Assembly: GCF_000744935.1 (NCBI RefSeq)
Contig: NZ_JQMW01000011.1
Span: 496,001 to 560,000, forward strand
Length of the DNA stretch: 64,000 nt
Origin: Clostridium sp. KNHs214
GTDB lineage: Bacteria; Bacillota; Clostridia; Clostridiales; Clostridiaceae
Direction of reading: 5' to 3'
Below, in pieces: positions 36,533-45,421 of this stretch (the stretch's first letter is position 1; every line of letters starts with the position of its first letter). The position numbers and the translations under genes are program-made. Below the pieces are notes generated by a model. It saw nothing but the letters and a program-made list of their open reading frames with translations. It was not told the origin of the DNA and did no database searches.

Positions 36533-37720
36533 TTGTTAACTAATTTTTTAATTTCACACTTTATAAAAGACCACAATAATACAGATGATGAAAATGTTAG
36601 GCAGAAATATGGATATCTTGCGGGAGTGATAGGAATAATTGCAAATATACTTTTATCATCCATAAAGCTTACAGTGGGATTTATATCCCATAGCATTGCT
36701 ATAACTGCTGATGCTTTTAACAACTTATCCGATGCTGCTTCATCACTTATAACCGTAGTATCCTTTAAATTAGCAAATAAGCCTGCAGATAAGGAACATC
36801 CCTTTGGGCATGGGCGTGTAGAATATTTAGCGGCTCTTGTAGTTTCCTTTTTTGTTATGATGGTAGGCTTTCAATTTGTCAAAACCTCATTTGATAGAAT
36901 TGTAAATCCTACAAAAATAAATTTTCATATAATTCCCTTTGTTCTTTTGCTTTTCTCAATATTAGTAAAGGTATGGCTTGGATTCTTTAATAAAAAACTT
37001 GGAAAAAGAATAAATTCTACCACTTTAAGCGCTACTTCCATGGATGCTTTTAGTGATGTAATAACCACCAGTGTAGTTGCTTTGTCCTTTGTTTTATCGA
37101 ACTTTACATCTTTACCTATAGACGGATATATAGGTATTTTAGTAGCACTTTTCATAATTTACTCTGGCTTTAGCCTTGTAAAGGAAACCATAAATCCTCT
37201 CTTGGGTGAGGCTCCTGATGCTGAATTGGTAGAGAATATAGAAAAAGATTTACTTAGCTATGAATATATAACTGGTGTACATGACATAATAGTTCATAAC
37301 TATGGCCCTTCTAAATTTATGGTATCTCTACATGCAGAAGTTCCTTGTGATATTTCTGTATTAAAAATACATGAAATAATAGACAAGGCTGAAAAAGAAA
37401 TTTCTAAAAAACATAATATTTTATTAGTTATACACATGGATCCTATTAATACAAACGATGAAGCAGTTAAAAAGTGTAAAGAAGATGTGTTGTCTGTAAT
37501 CCCTACTATACCGGAAATAGAATCCATGCACGATTTTAGAATGGTAGGAGAAAATAATTATATTAACTTAATATTTGACGTGGTAATTGACCATGATATT
37601 CATATAGACCAACAAAAGGAAAATGAAATCATACTCCAATTTAATAAAAAATTAAAAGCTATAAACCCTGCTTACAATTGCGTAATAACTGTAGATAAAA
37701 ATTATACTTTTATAAGATAG
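36533..37720 (+). CDS. Cation diffusion facilitator (CDF) metal exporter
   Basis: A 395-residue CDF protein. It has six membrane segments in the first 210 residues. The metal site is in helix II (ITADAFNNLSDAASS) and helix V (SATSMDAFSDVITT), the usual DxxxD pairs. HPFGHGRVEYLAAL is the family signature. The C-terminal cytoplasmic domain is longer than usual (about 180 residues) with HDIIVHNYGPSKFMVSLHAEV. It starts at TTG with AAGGA upstream. It exports Zn, Co, Ni, Fe or Mn; the divergent arrangement with a Ni/Co importer suggests Ni/Co balance (inference). Confidence 0.9.
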   Translation: MLTNFLISHFIKDHNNTDDENVRQKYGYLAGVIGIIANILLSSIKLTVGFISHSIAITADAFNNLSDAASSLITVVSFKLANKPADKEHPFGHGRVEYLAALVVSFFVMMVGFQFVKTSFDRIVNPTKINFHIIPFVLLLFSILVKVWLGFFNKKLGKRINSTTLSATSMDAFSDVITTSVVALSFVLSNFTSLPIDGYIGILVALFIIYSGFSLVKETINPLLGEAPDAELVENIEKDLLSYEYITGVHDIIVHNYGPSKFMVSLHAEVPCDISVLKIHEIIDKAEKEISKKHNILLVIHMDPINTNDEAVKKCKEDVLSVIPTIPEIESMHDFRMVGENNYINLIFDVVIDHDIHIDQQKENEIILQFNKKLKAINPAYNCVITVDKNYTFIR

Positions 37721-37897
37721 CTATTAATCCCTAATCACCGCTCTCCAATCCTCATTAAAGACTTTATTTTAGTACTAAGTACCTAGAATTTATTTCTAGA
37801 AATTAAATCCTGAATAAAGCCTAACATATTAACTTAATATCTAAATAATTAGAGATTACGGATTAAGAATTGGATATTGGAGATTAATGGGTCGAGA

Positions 37898-37957
37898 CAA
37901 AAAACCATGAAAGATGCATATATAAATAAGCATCTTTCATGGTTTTTTGTTTTTTTA
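37898..37957. terminator. Bidirectional terminator between CDF gene and DUF3842 gene
   Basis: ACAAAAAACCATGAAAGATG pairs with its complement at 37930-37950 and has a T run on the plus strand (GGTTTTTTGTTTTTTT) and an A run that becomes U-rich on the minus strand. It serves two convergent genes, and so marks the end of the DUF3842-containing transcript. Confidence 0.88.
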
Positions 37958-37959
37958 TA

Positions 37960-38364
37960 CTAACAAATACTCAACTCTTCAATAACCAAATTTACCATTT
38001 GATTCATAGATAACTGTCTAGTACCTACAGTAATTACATTACATTTATTTAAAGGTAAAATTATTTTTCTTGCCTTACTATTAGCAATAGCTTCAGACAT
38101 AACTGGAGTTATTTCCCCCATCATTGAATTTGCTACTAGAATAGCTATAGGCCCTATGATCACATCCACTTCCGATGACATAACCTTTATAGAATTCTCG
38201 CCTGTAGCTGCTGCATGAGCTCCACCTTTTATCATATTAGCGGTGGCTAAAGAATTTGTGCCTAATGCAATAATTTCAAAACCTTCTTTGTATTGTTCCC
38301 TAATCTTTTCAATTATAACTTTTCCTAATCCTCCGCCTAATCCATCAATTACTGCTACTCTCAT
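37960..38364 (-). CDS. DUF3842 family protein
   Basis: A 134-residue protein from the chosen start MRVAVIDGLGGGLGKVII. The glycine-rich N-terminus suggests a Rossmann-like nucleotide-binding fold. HAAATGENSI and VDVIIGPIAILVANSMMGEI are conserved features of the family as I recall it. No function is known. An upstream in-frame ATG (38409) is rejected because AGGTGG lies correctly before 38364 and the family starts there. It is the last gene of the minus-strand run that begins with acsA, 131 bp after DUF3786. Confidence 0.75.
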   Translation of the reverse strand: MRVAVIDGLGGGLGKVIIEKIREQYKEGFEIIALGTNSLATANMIKGGAHAAATGENSIKVMSSEVDVIIGPIAILVANSMMGEITPVMSEAIANSKARKIILPLNKCNVITVGTRQLSMNQMVNLVIEELSIC

Positions 38365-38495
38365 TAGATACCACCTTTTCTTTATTAGCGTTAATATGAG
38401 GGCTTTCAAACTTTTCTGTCATGAAATCTGCAGCTTATATATAAACCATATTAGATTTTGCAAAATATCTACTATTTATAGTACATATATGTCTG

Positions 38496-39131
38496 TTATT
38501 TTGCATATGCTAGTTTAGTCAAAATACCTATAGAAACATCACCTACTACAGCTAAATCTTCTGCTGTAAAGTAAAAGGCCGCATTTTTATCAAAAAGTAT
38601 TTGAGCTGAAGGAGGAAATTCATCATCCCCCTCCCATAGGGCAAAGGTCACATATACATTATTTATAAACTGAAATTTATAAGCTATGTCTCCCATGTGC
38701 ACTTCTTCCTTAGGGATGTTTTGGAATGCCTTACGGAACTTGTCCAAATCTTTTCCAAAGGTTCTTATTAATCTTAAAATACATCTTCCATAAAAATTAT
38801 TGTAATATACCTCTCCACCTGGCACATCTCTATATGTTATGTCATGATTAATCGGAGCTACTCCCTTGGCATTTATTAGGTATCTAAGTATTAATGTCTT
38901 AGTTGGATACTTTTCTATTTCGGAGTAATCCCCATTTAATACTTCACCTAATGGATATTTAACTATATAGTCTTGTCCCATAATCTTTACAGTGAACTCT
39001 TTTTTATCCTCATCGTATTTACAACCAGTATTTTTAACTATTTCCTGTGGATTGTAATTCTTTAATGTATCTTTATAGTAATCATATGGTATTTTATCTT
39101 TTCTTTTTTCTTCTACAGCTTTTTTATCCAT
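38496..39131 (-). CDS. DUF3786 family protein
   Basis: A 211-residue soluble protein, full-length DUF3786: PYDYYKDTLKNYNPQEI at the start, GDYSEIEKYPTKTLILRYL in the middle, then TYRDVPGGEVYY and the C-terminal FALWEGDDEFPPSAQILFD and GDVSIGIL. There are no cysteine clusters in this version. In anaerobes the family tends to occur near corrinoid and CO-dehydrogenase genes (recollection), and here it lies 30 bp after the His-rich protein. A role in cofactor or metal handling is a guess from context only. Confidence 0.8.
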   Translation of the reverse strand: MDKKAVEEKRKDKIPYDYYKDTLKNYNPQEIVKNTGCKYDEDKKEFTVKIMGQDYIVKYPLGEVLNGDYSEIEKYPTKTLILRYLINAKGVAPINHDITYRDVPGGEVYYNNFYGRCILRLIRTFGKDLDKFRKAFQNIPKEEVHMGDIAYKFQFINNVYVTFALWEGDDEFPPSAQILFDKNAAFYFTAEDLAVVGDVSIGILTKLAYAK

Positions 39132-39160
39132 TAGCCCTATTTCATCCTTTCATTTTAAGG

Positions 39161-39547
39161 TTAAATGTTTTCTCCAGCTTCTTTTAACATTTCATTTGCT
39201 TTTTCCATATATTTTATAGCTTCTTCTATATATTTTGCGGTTTCAGTTTTACCCATTTTTTTAGATTTTTCTACCCATTCTTTAAATCCGTCTTCATGAG
39301 ATTTATTATGGTCTATCCAATGAGATAATAAAATTTTCAAAGTTTTTTGGTCTTTATCTAATGTAGAATTTCCATCACAACAGCATTCACCGTGGTCATG
39401 TGAATGTTCATGGCAGTGATCATCCCCGTGAGAATGCTCATGTGTATGCTCATGGCAATGTTCATGAGTGTGTTCTCCATCAAAATGTTCATGGGCATGT
39501 TCATGACAATGCTCATGTGTATGTTCATGTTTTAAATCTTTACACAT
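39161..39547 (-). CDS. Histidine-rich putative nickel-binding protein (CooJ-like)
   Basis: A 128-residue protein. Residues about 7-50 contain 21 histidines in HEHTHEHCHEH-type repeats with interspersed cysteines, then a CCC triplet (GECCCDG). About 70 residues at the C-terminus form a helical domain with HWIDHNKSHEDGF. The start is set at 39547, where GGAGG lies 8 bp upstream; the ATG at 39562 overlaps that SD. Similar His-rich tails occur in the nickel chaperones CooJ and HypB. Together with CooT and CooC this suggests nickel storage or delivery to CODH/ACS (inference). Confidence 0.8.
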   Translation of the reverse strand: MCKDLKHEHTHEHCHEHAHEHFDGEHTHEHCHEHTHEHSHGDDHCHEHSHDHGECCCDGNSTLDKDQKTLKILLSHWIDHNKSHEDGFKEWVEKSKKMGKTETAKYIEEAIKYMEKANEMLKEAGENI

Positions 39548-39601
39548 TTTTATTACCTCCATATATTTGTATTTTTATATAGCCTTAGTATTTAATTTGT
39601 A

Positions 39602-39651
39602 GTTCTTTGCAAGTCACAAATTGCAACTTTAGCTTTTAACTTGCAAAGAAC
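39602..39651 (-). other. Hairpin between cooT and the His-rich gene
   Basis: GTTCTTTGCAAGT and ACTTGCAAAGAAC are perfect 13-bp arms with a 24-nt loop that itself contains TTGCAA. It lacks a T tail, so RNA processing or partial termination is likelier than a full stop. Confidence 0.55.
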
Positions 39652-39680
39652 CTAGCAGTTAAATTAACTTTATTTAAGTA

Positions 39681-39872
39681 TTACTTTCCTTGAATTATGA
39701 TTTTATGATCTAATAGTTTTATTTCTTTTAATACCCCATCTACTATTTTTTCATCTCCTAGAAGGTCTGCTAAAAATATCTTTCCGTCTTCCTTAGGCAA
39801 CACTTCTACCACATACTCCATTATTTTTTCTTCTCCCTTAGGAGTTATTAAATAAGCTGTTGATTCACACAT
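39681..39872 (-). CDS. cooT: CooT family nickel-binding protein
   Basis: A 63-residue protein starting MCESTAYLI. CooT proteins bind nickel through Cys2 at the N-terminus and form small beta-barrel dimers; Cys2 is present and the hydrophobic strand pattern (YVVEVLPKEDGKIFLADLLG) fits. In Rhodospirillum rubrum cooT lies with cooC and cooJ next to the CODH gene, and here it follows acsV by 23 bp in the CODH/ACS run. It probably delivers nickel for CODH or ACS maturation. Confidence 0.85.
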   Translation of the reverse strand: MCESTAYLITPKGEEKIMEYVVEVLPKEDGKIFLADLLGDEKIVDGVLKEIKLLDHKIIIQGK

Positions 39873-39895
39873 AGCAAATTCCTCCTTTTAATAAT

Positions 39896-41824
39896 TTATT
39901 CTCCCAGCAGTTCCTTTACCGTTGGAAATCTATCTATATCAGTATGCGGTAAAAAACATGCTGATACAAATTCATCCATATAACTTGGTTCCACACTTAA
40001 TTCTAAATAAGTTATGCCACTGGATATTTCCTCCAATTTTTTCTTAGCCTCTTTACTCATTATAGTTAAATAACATCCTATTAGTGAGCTGTTACCTATA
40101 TATTTTACTTTTTCTCTAGGTATATCTGGAAGCATACCTATCATTATAGAGCTCTCTACATCTAGGTTGTTTCCAATACCACCAGCTATGTATAGCCTGT
40201 CTATGCAATCAAAGTCCATCCCAACACTAGATATCATTGATGATACTCCAGAATAAACGGCTCCCTTAGCTCTTATAAAATTATCTATGTCAACCTCATT
40301 TATGGTTATATCCTTATCTATATTATACTCTTCTTTAAAGGCTAATACATACTCTCCCATGCCATGTTCATCAAACCTAACTCTAGGTGTATTTAGTCCT
40401 TTAACTATTTTTCCTCTCCTATCTATTATTTTAGTGGCCATTAATTGATATATTAAATCTATTATACCAGAACCACATATGCCTACAGGCTTTTCTTCTC
40501 CTATGATTTGTATCTTTGGCTCATAGGTATTTTTATCTATTTCTAGCTTTTCAATGGCTCCACTAGAAGCTCTCATGCCGCAGCTTATTTCTCCACCTTC
40601 AAAAGCTGGTCCTGCCGAACATGCGCAGCTCATTAAAAATTCCTTATTTCCAAAAACTATTTCTCCATTAGTTCCTAAATCTATGAATAAAACATTTTCC
40701 TCTGAATTCCAAATACCTGATGCTAAAGCTCCAGCTGTAATATCTCCTCCAACATAGCTTGCCACAGAAGGCGCCAAATATACAGTAGTCTCAGGATTTA
40801 TGTTTATTCCCAATTCATAAGCCTTTATGTGAGGAGAACTTAAAAACGCTGGTATGTACGGTTCCATTCTTATGTAATCTGGTTGAATTCCCAAAAATAA
40901 ATGGCTCATAGTAGTATTTCCTGCCACTACAAAGGATGCAATCTCATGAGCTTCTATGTCACTTTCTGCATACATCTTTTGCAATAATGGATTTATGGTG
41001 TACTTTATAATGGCTTCATTTAATTTTTTAAGTCCATCTTTCTTTCCTGAATATATTATTCTATTTATTACATCTGCTCCATATTGTATTTGAGCATTTC
41101 CTGAGGAAGCTTTAGCTATTATCTCCCCAGATTTTAAATTTATGATACATGCTGCAACTGAAGTAGTACCAATATCTATAGCTACTCCATACAGTTTATT
41201 TGTATTATCATTTCCCTCTATATTTATTATATTTATGTTATTTTCTTCTTCAATATAAGTTATAGTAATTTTAAAATTGTATTCTCTTAAAGTATGAGGT
41301 ATTTTTTTTATTACTGAAAGCCCACACTGAACATTCCCACATCCCAATGTGTTTCTAACCTGTCTAATTAACCTATCTACATCTGATATGTTGTCATCTA
41401 ATGTTGGCTCTGGAATTTCTAAAAAACTCTTTTTAATGTCTATTCCCAATTCTATGCCGTTATTTTTTAATATTTCTCTCGCTTCATTAAATATTTTCTT
41501 TTCCTTTTCTCCACCTAAATCTTCTATTTTCATATTATGCATAGCATCATCAGCAGTAGATGGAATTTCCACTTCCACATCTCCTGTTATAGTAGAACAA
41601 CAAGCTAATACATAGCCTTGTGCCAATTCTTCTTCAGTTATATGGTTACTTTTACTTGAATTTACTTGCCCTTGAAGTATTTTAACCTTGCATTTTCCAC
41701 AAGAGCCATTACCATTACAAGGTGCATCTATAAATATTCCAGCTCCCCTTATTACTGTAAGCAAGCTTTCTCCGTTTTTTGCTTCTACCTGCACTCCGTG
41801 AGAAGTAAAATTAACTTTAGCCAT
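39896..41824 (-). CDS. acsV: Corrinoid protein reductive activator (RACo-like, AcsV)
   Basis: A 642-residue ASKHA-type ATPase that returns Co(II) corrinoid protein to the active Co(I) state. The N-terminal [2Fe-2S] ferredoxin domain has C36, C42, C45 and C75/C76 (PCNGNGSCGKCK, LACCST). A linker follows, then the actin-like domain with GVAIDIGTTSVAA, LFIDLGTNGEIVF and YIAGGIGNN phosphate and adenosine motifs (DUF4445). It works on the AcsC/AcsD protein encoded upstream. Length normal. SD GGGGG about 8 bp before ATG. Confidence 0.94.
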   Translation of the reverse strand: MAKVNFTSHGVQVEAKNGESLLTVIRGAGIFIDAPCNGNGSCGKCKVKILQGQVNSSKSNHITEEELAQGYVLACCSTITGDVEVEIPSTADDAMHNMKIEDLGGEKEKKIFNEAREILKNNGIELGIDIKKSFLEIPEPTLDDNISDVDRLIRQVRNTLGCGNVQCGLSVIKKIPHTLREYNFKITITYIEEENNINIINIEGNDNTNKLYGVAIDIGTTSVAACIINLKSGEIIAKASSGNAQIQYGADVINRIIYSGKKDGLKKLNEAIIKYTINPLLQKMYAESDIEAHEIASFVVAGNTTMSHLFLGIQPDYIRMEPYIPAFLSSPHIKAYELGININPETTVYLAPSVASYVGGDITAGALASGIWNSEENVLFIDLGTNGEIVFGNKEFLMSCACSAGPAFEGGEISCGMRASSGAIEKLEIDKNTYEPKIQIIGEEKPVGICGSGIIDLIYQLMATKIIDRRGKIVKGLNTPRVRFDEHGMGEYVLAFKEEYNIDKDITINEVDIDNFIRAKGAVYSGVSSMISSVGMDFDCIDRLYIAGGIGNNLDVESSIMIGMLPDIPREKVKYIGNSSLIGCYLTIMSKEAKKKLEEISSGITYLELSVEPSYMDEFVSACFLPHTDIDRFPTVKELLGE

Positions 41825-41849
41825 AAATCAATACCCCCTGTGATAAAAG

Positions 41850-41873
41850 CTTTCTCGGCCTAGGCCGAGAAAG
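41850..41873 (-). other. GC-rich hairpin between gcvH and acsV
   Basis: CTTTCTCGGCC pairs perfectly with GGCCGAGAAAG around TA. A short TTTTAT follows on the minus strand, so partial termination or mRNA protection is possible. It is unusually GC-rich for this region. Confidence 0.65.
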
Positions 41874-41879
41874 ACTATA

Positions 41880-42254
41880 TTATTTTATACTTGATTGGTA
41901 ATCAGCAGAGCTTAATAAGTTATCTAGCTCACCTTTATCACTTAATTGAACTTTTATAATCCAAGCATCATATGCATCTTCATTTATATATTCTGGCTCA
42001 TCATCTAGCTTTTCATTTATTTCTAATACAGTCCCTGAAACTGGTGCAAATAAATCTGAAGCTTTTTTAGAAGATTCAACCACTCCAAAAGTTTCGTCTT
42101 GAGTTATTTCATCGTCTACTTCTGGCATTTCAACAAACAATATTTCTCCCAATTGACTTTGAGCAAAATCAGTTATTCCAACATAAGCTGTATCTCCCTC
42201 AACTTTTGCCCAAGTATGTTCTTTGCTGTAATATAAATTTTCTGGATGATTCAT
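41880..42254 (-). CDS. gcvH: Glycine cleavage system H protein
   Basis: A 124-residue lipoyl carrier. The lipoylated lysine is K63 in GVVESSKKASD, and EHTWAKVEGDTAYVGITDFAQ is the standard start. The protein carries aminomethyl groups and electrons between glycine cleavage or glycine synthase enzymes. P, T and L partner genes other than lpdA are absent from this window, but lpdA lies in the same run. H protein at this place in the Wood-Ljungdahl cluster is known from clostridial acetogens. Confidence 0.95.
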   Translation of the reverse strand: MNHPENLYYSKEHTWAKVEGDTAYVGITDFAQSQLGEILFVEMPEVDDEITQDETFGVVESSKKASDLFAPVSGTVLEINEKLDDEPEYINEDAYDAWIIKVQLSDKGELDNLLSSADYQSSIK

Positions 42255-42301
42255 ATATATGCCCTCCCTAAAATATTTTAAACGTAAATTACCATATTTG
42301 T

Positions 42302-42342
42302 AGTTATAGCGGATTTAAATACTATTTAAACCCACTATAACT
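42302..42342 (-). other. Hairpin between acsB and gcvH
   Basis: AGTTATAGTGGGTTTAAATA pairs with TATTTAAATCCGCTATAACT on the minus strand with one or two mismatches, an almost loopless stem of about 20 bp. There is no T run after it. Confidence 0.6.
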
Positions 42343-42412
42343 ATACTTAACTACATAATTACAATTTTTAAATCTTAACTATCAATTATTATTTTAAATT
42401 CTAAATTTAGAA

Positions 42413-44539
42413 TTACATAATAGGATCCATAGTTAATGCTGGATGTCCTTTTTCTTCTAAGAATGCTAATACGCCCTCTGACTCTGTAGATACAGTTTCA
42501 TCACAAATCATATCTACAAAATTATCTATATCATATAATTCTTTAGCTGTTTTATTTAATTTTTCTCTAACGAATTCTTTTAATTCTTTTGGCATCCAAA
42601 CGATTCTTCCAACTCCGCCTTCAGCCTTTAAGAATTTCTTAGAAGATATAAATGGTCTTCCATGTCCCATAAATCCTGGTGTTTGAATTCCACCACCTGT
42701 CATTGATGCAAGTTCACCAAATGTCATTCCTAGAGGAGAAATTGAAGCATATTCTCTGTTTACTATTACAACACCATTAGCTTCTGGCATTATACCACAG
42801 ATACATTCAAAACATCCACAAGATGTCATAGGGTCTTGAAGTAAGCTGTATAGTGTAACTTGGCTTACTGCACCTTGAGATATTTTATCAACAGTTTCAT
42901 TTACTGTTTCCCAAATACCTAAGTTTTCGTCTATAACTCCTTCTTTTGGTATTGCTTGACATGGTCCAGTTGGATTTAATTCTAGTGTAGCTTTAGCGTC
43001 TAACCAACTAACTGCTCCGCAAAGCCCAAGTCTTTCAGGTGTTACAACACATACGTGAGCTGGAGCGAAAGATTGGCATAAATTACAAGTGTAGAATGTA
43101 TCTACATTTTCATCTATTAGAGACTCTAATCTTTCATCTCTTTCCATGTATCTTGTCATAGCATATTTTTCTCTTAGTTCTCCACATTTATCTGGGTCAG
43201 TTACTATAGTAACTTGACATTTATCCACAACTGAACCAAACTCATCTAATATCTTAGCATAAATAACTTCTCCTATGTGGTTTAATCTAAAGCCTTTTTC
43301 ATAAGCTTCTTTACCTATTCTAACCCAAGTTAAGTTTCTTTGACCAACATGCATTACACCTTCTATATAGTTTAAGAAATAGTGAAGTCTTCTTTCAAGA
43401 ACTGGCTCGAAGTCTTTTTGCATGTTAGCTCCTGCCACTTCTATAAATACTCCTAATGGAAGTCTTCCTGGTGCTTCTGTTATTGTATCTACATCTGGTC
43501 CTATTAATGTTATCTTGTGGTCTTCAACTTCTGAAAGTTCCCTTTGCATTACAAGTTCCCAAGCATCAGTTTTTCCTCCACCAAATTCAGCAAACATATC
43601 ATTTTTTCTTATTCTTTCACCTTCAAATGCTGCTGCAAAAGCTACTGGTATTGGAATTTCAGTTATTTTTATCTTTATGTGTCTAGCTTCTAGTGAAGTT
43701 TTAGCTACTTTATCGTAATCCTTTTGAGTTAATAATAAAGTTGGAACCTCTTGAACGTCTTGGTCAGTAATTACTGGGAATCCAAGTGCTATAGCACCAG
43801 CTCCTGCAGAAACTACTAATTCACTAAGTGGTCCAAAAGCATTTACGAAAGCAAGAATTCTCTTGTCTGTGTATTCTAAGAAGTCAGGGAATTTACCGCC
43901 TTCAAGTCCACCAAATATTAATCCAGCTCTTATAGCTACTGATACAACATGAATTACTGCTGTTACATCATAGCCTACTGGTATAACTCTTAAGTCAAGA
44001 CCCATTTTTACGTTAGCTTCTATAGCCTGGTCTATCACTTTTCCTATTAAGAAAGTAAGTAATCCTTTTGATTGATAGTCTTTTATAACTTTTGCTGCTG
44101 ATTCACTATCTGGACATTCTCCTAAAACAACTGCTATTCCTGGAATATCTCCAGTAACTAGAGGAACTCCTAGTGAACGAATAACTGGGTCTGGTACGAA
44201 TCCTATACAAGGTTCTGTATAAGGTGTTTCACTTAATACATATTTAGCAGCTTCAATTATTTCTGCTGCCACTGCAGTAGCAAGACCTGCATTTAGAGCC
44301 TTTTCTAATCTTTCTTCTTGAACTATTAAACTCTCTACTACGGCTAAAGCGCCTTCTAATTCTTCAAGAGTAGTTATTTTCTTTCCTGTAGCTGCAAAAA
44401 TTATTGGAAGTCCATAAGCAGTATCAGGAAAAGCAACTTTGCAATCCTTACCTTTTTCATTTATAGCTTGAGCAACTATCCCTTTTGCTGCTTCTAAAGC
44501 TTGATTTGAGCCTGTAAATATGGTTTGAAATAAATTCAT
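42413..44539 (-). CDS. acsB: Acetyl-CoA synthase subunit (ACS alpha)
   Basis: The 708-residue enzyme joins CO, a methyl group and CoA into acetyl-CoA at the Ni-Ni-[4Fe-4S] A cluster. Cluster ligands are visible in CNLCQSFAPAHVCVV...LGLCG (about 485-510) and the CGC of SCGCFECICG (about 573-582), where the Cys-Gly-Cys binds the distal nickel. The N-terminal part forms the CODH-contacting domain and the C-terminal part the methyl-accepting domain. Length matches the bacterial AcsB. It lies 16 bp after acsE. Confidence 0.97.
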   Translation of the reverse strand: MNLFQTIFTGSNQALEAAKGIVAQAINEKGKDCKVAFPDTAYGLPIIFAATGKKITTLEELEGALAVVESLIVQEERLEKALNAGLATAVAAEIIEAAKYVLSETPYTEPCIGFVPDPVIRSLGVPLVTGDIPGIAVVLGECPDSESAAKVIKDYQSKGLLTFLIGKVIDQAIEANVKMGLDLRVIPVGYDVTAVIHVVSVAIRAGLIFGGLEGGKFPDFLEYTDKRILAFVNAFGPLSELVVSAGAGAIALGFPVITDQDVQEVPTLLLTQKDYDKVAKTSLEARHIKIKITEIPIPVAFAAAFEGERIRKNDMFAEFGGGKTDAWELVMQRELSEVEDHKITLIGPDVDTITEAPGRLPLGVFIEVAGANMQKDFEPVLERRLHYFLNYIEGVMHVGQRNLTWVRIGKEAYEKGFRLNHIGEVIYAKILDEFGSVVDKCQVTIVTDPDKCGELREKYAMTRYMERDERLESLIDENVDTFYTCNLCQSFAPAHVCVVTPERLGLCGAVSWLDAKATLELNPTGPCQAIPKEGVIDENLGIWETVNETVDKISQGAVSQVTLYSLLQDPMTSCGCFECICGIMPEANGVVIVNREYASISPLGMTFGELASMTGGGIQTPGFMGHGRPFISSKKFLKAEGGVGRIVWMPKELKEFVREKLNKTAKELYDIDNFVDMICDETVSTESEGVLAFLEEKGHPALTMDPIM

Positions 44540-44555
44540 CTTCCCTTGCCCCCTT

Positions 44556-45341
44556 TTATAGATCTAAATAAGAGTCTGCGTATAAAACTGCTCCATTGAT
44601 AATATCACAAGTTTTTATAGTTTCCATTAATCTTTGATCACATGGATTCATTATTGCTGATGTTAAACCTGCTTGCATTGCCATAGCACAGAAATTAGCA
44701 TCCATTATTGGTCTTAATTGTTTTGGTGCTCCATTAGATATATTACTTAATCCGCAAACAGTTTTAAGTTCCATTTCACTTATTAATCTAACAGCTTCTA
44801 GAACTTCTTTTTGTTTTTCTTGCATTCCTTTTATAACTAAGAATAACGGATCAAATAACATATCAGTTGGCTCTAATCCTAATGACATACCTCTTTCAAG
44901 CATTTCTGTACAATATGCCATTCTTTCGTCGTTATCTCTTGTTATACCTTCTTTAGCACATAGAGCTATTACCATTGCATCGTTAGCAGCTGCTAAGTCT
45001 ATCATTTCTATTCTTTCTCCAGCATCTGCTGAGTTTATTATTGGTTTTCCCTTTTCTCTGTTATAAACTTTTATTCCAGCTTCTATTGCTTTTTTATTAG
45101 TTGTATCTAAAGCAAGAGGAACGTTGTCAAATTCTTTTTGTAGTAATTGAATAGCCCATGGCATTACTTCTTCGCCATCTTTTTCAGCAGGTCCTATATT
45201 TAAATCTAAGTAATGAGCCCCTGCATCAAGTTGTTCTTTTGCTCTTTTAAATATTGGTTCAGGATTTCTTTCTGCTAATGCTTTTCTTATAGTTGGTGAT
45301 ATACAGTGAATTCTTTCCCCTATAATCATGAATTTTTCCAT
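44556..45341 (-). CDS. acsE: Methyltetrahydrofolate:corrinoid/iron-sulfur protein methyltransferase
   Basis: A 261-residue TIM-barrel (pterin-binding) enzyme that moves the methyl group from methyl-THF to the cobalt of AcsC/AcsD. DLNIGPAEKDGEEVMPW and LALDTTNKKAIEAGI carry the pterin-contact residues, and NSADAGERIEMIDLAAAND and CGLSNISNGAPKQLRP are conserved. Length equals the Moorella enzyme. GGGGAG precedes the first ATG. It lies between acsC and acsB, 80 bp after acsC with a strong hairpin in that gap. Confidence 0.96.
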   Translation of the reverse strand: MEKFMIIGERIHCISPTIRKALAERNPEPIFKRAKEQLDAGAHYLDLNIGPAEKDGEEVMPWAIQLLQKEFDNVPLALDTTNKKAIEAGIKVYNREKGKPIINSADAGERIEMIDLAAANDAMVIALCAKEGITRDNDERMAYCTEMLERGMSLGLEPTDMLFDPLFLVIKGMQEKQKEVLEAVRLISEMELKTVCGLSNISNGAPKQLRPIMDANFCAMAMQAGLTSAIMNPCDQRLMETIKTCDIINGAVLYADSYLDL

Positions 45342-45378
45342 GGCTTTTCTCCCCTTTTCAATTTTTTTATTTTAAACC

Positions 45379-45410
45379 CTTACATAAAGGGGGGCTCCCC
45401 TTTATGTAAG
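45379..45410 (-). other. Strong hairpin between acsC and acsE
   Basis: CTTACATAAAGGGG pairs perfectly with CCCCTTTATGTAAG around a 4-nt loop, and on the minus strand the sequence continues GGTTTAAAATAAAAAAA. Without a clear T run it is more likely an mRNA stabiliser or processing site than a terminator. Confidence 0.7.
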
Positions 45411-45421
45411 AAGTGTATTGC

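Noticed and set aside
43422-43718. Plus-strand frames inside acsB and other acs genes
   Set aside because: They are reverse-strand shadows of strongly supported genes with no SD or homology.
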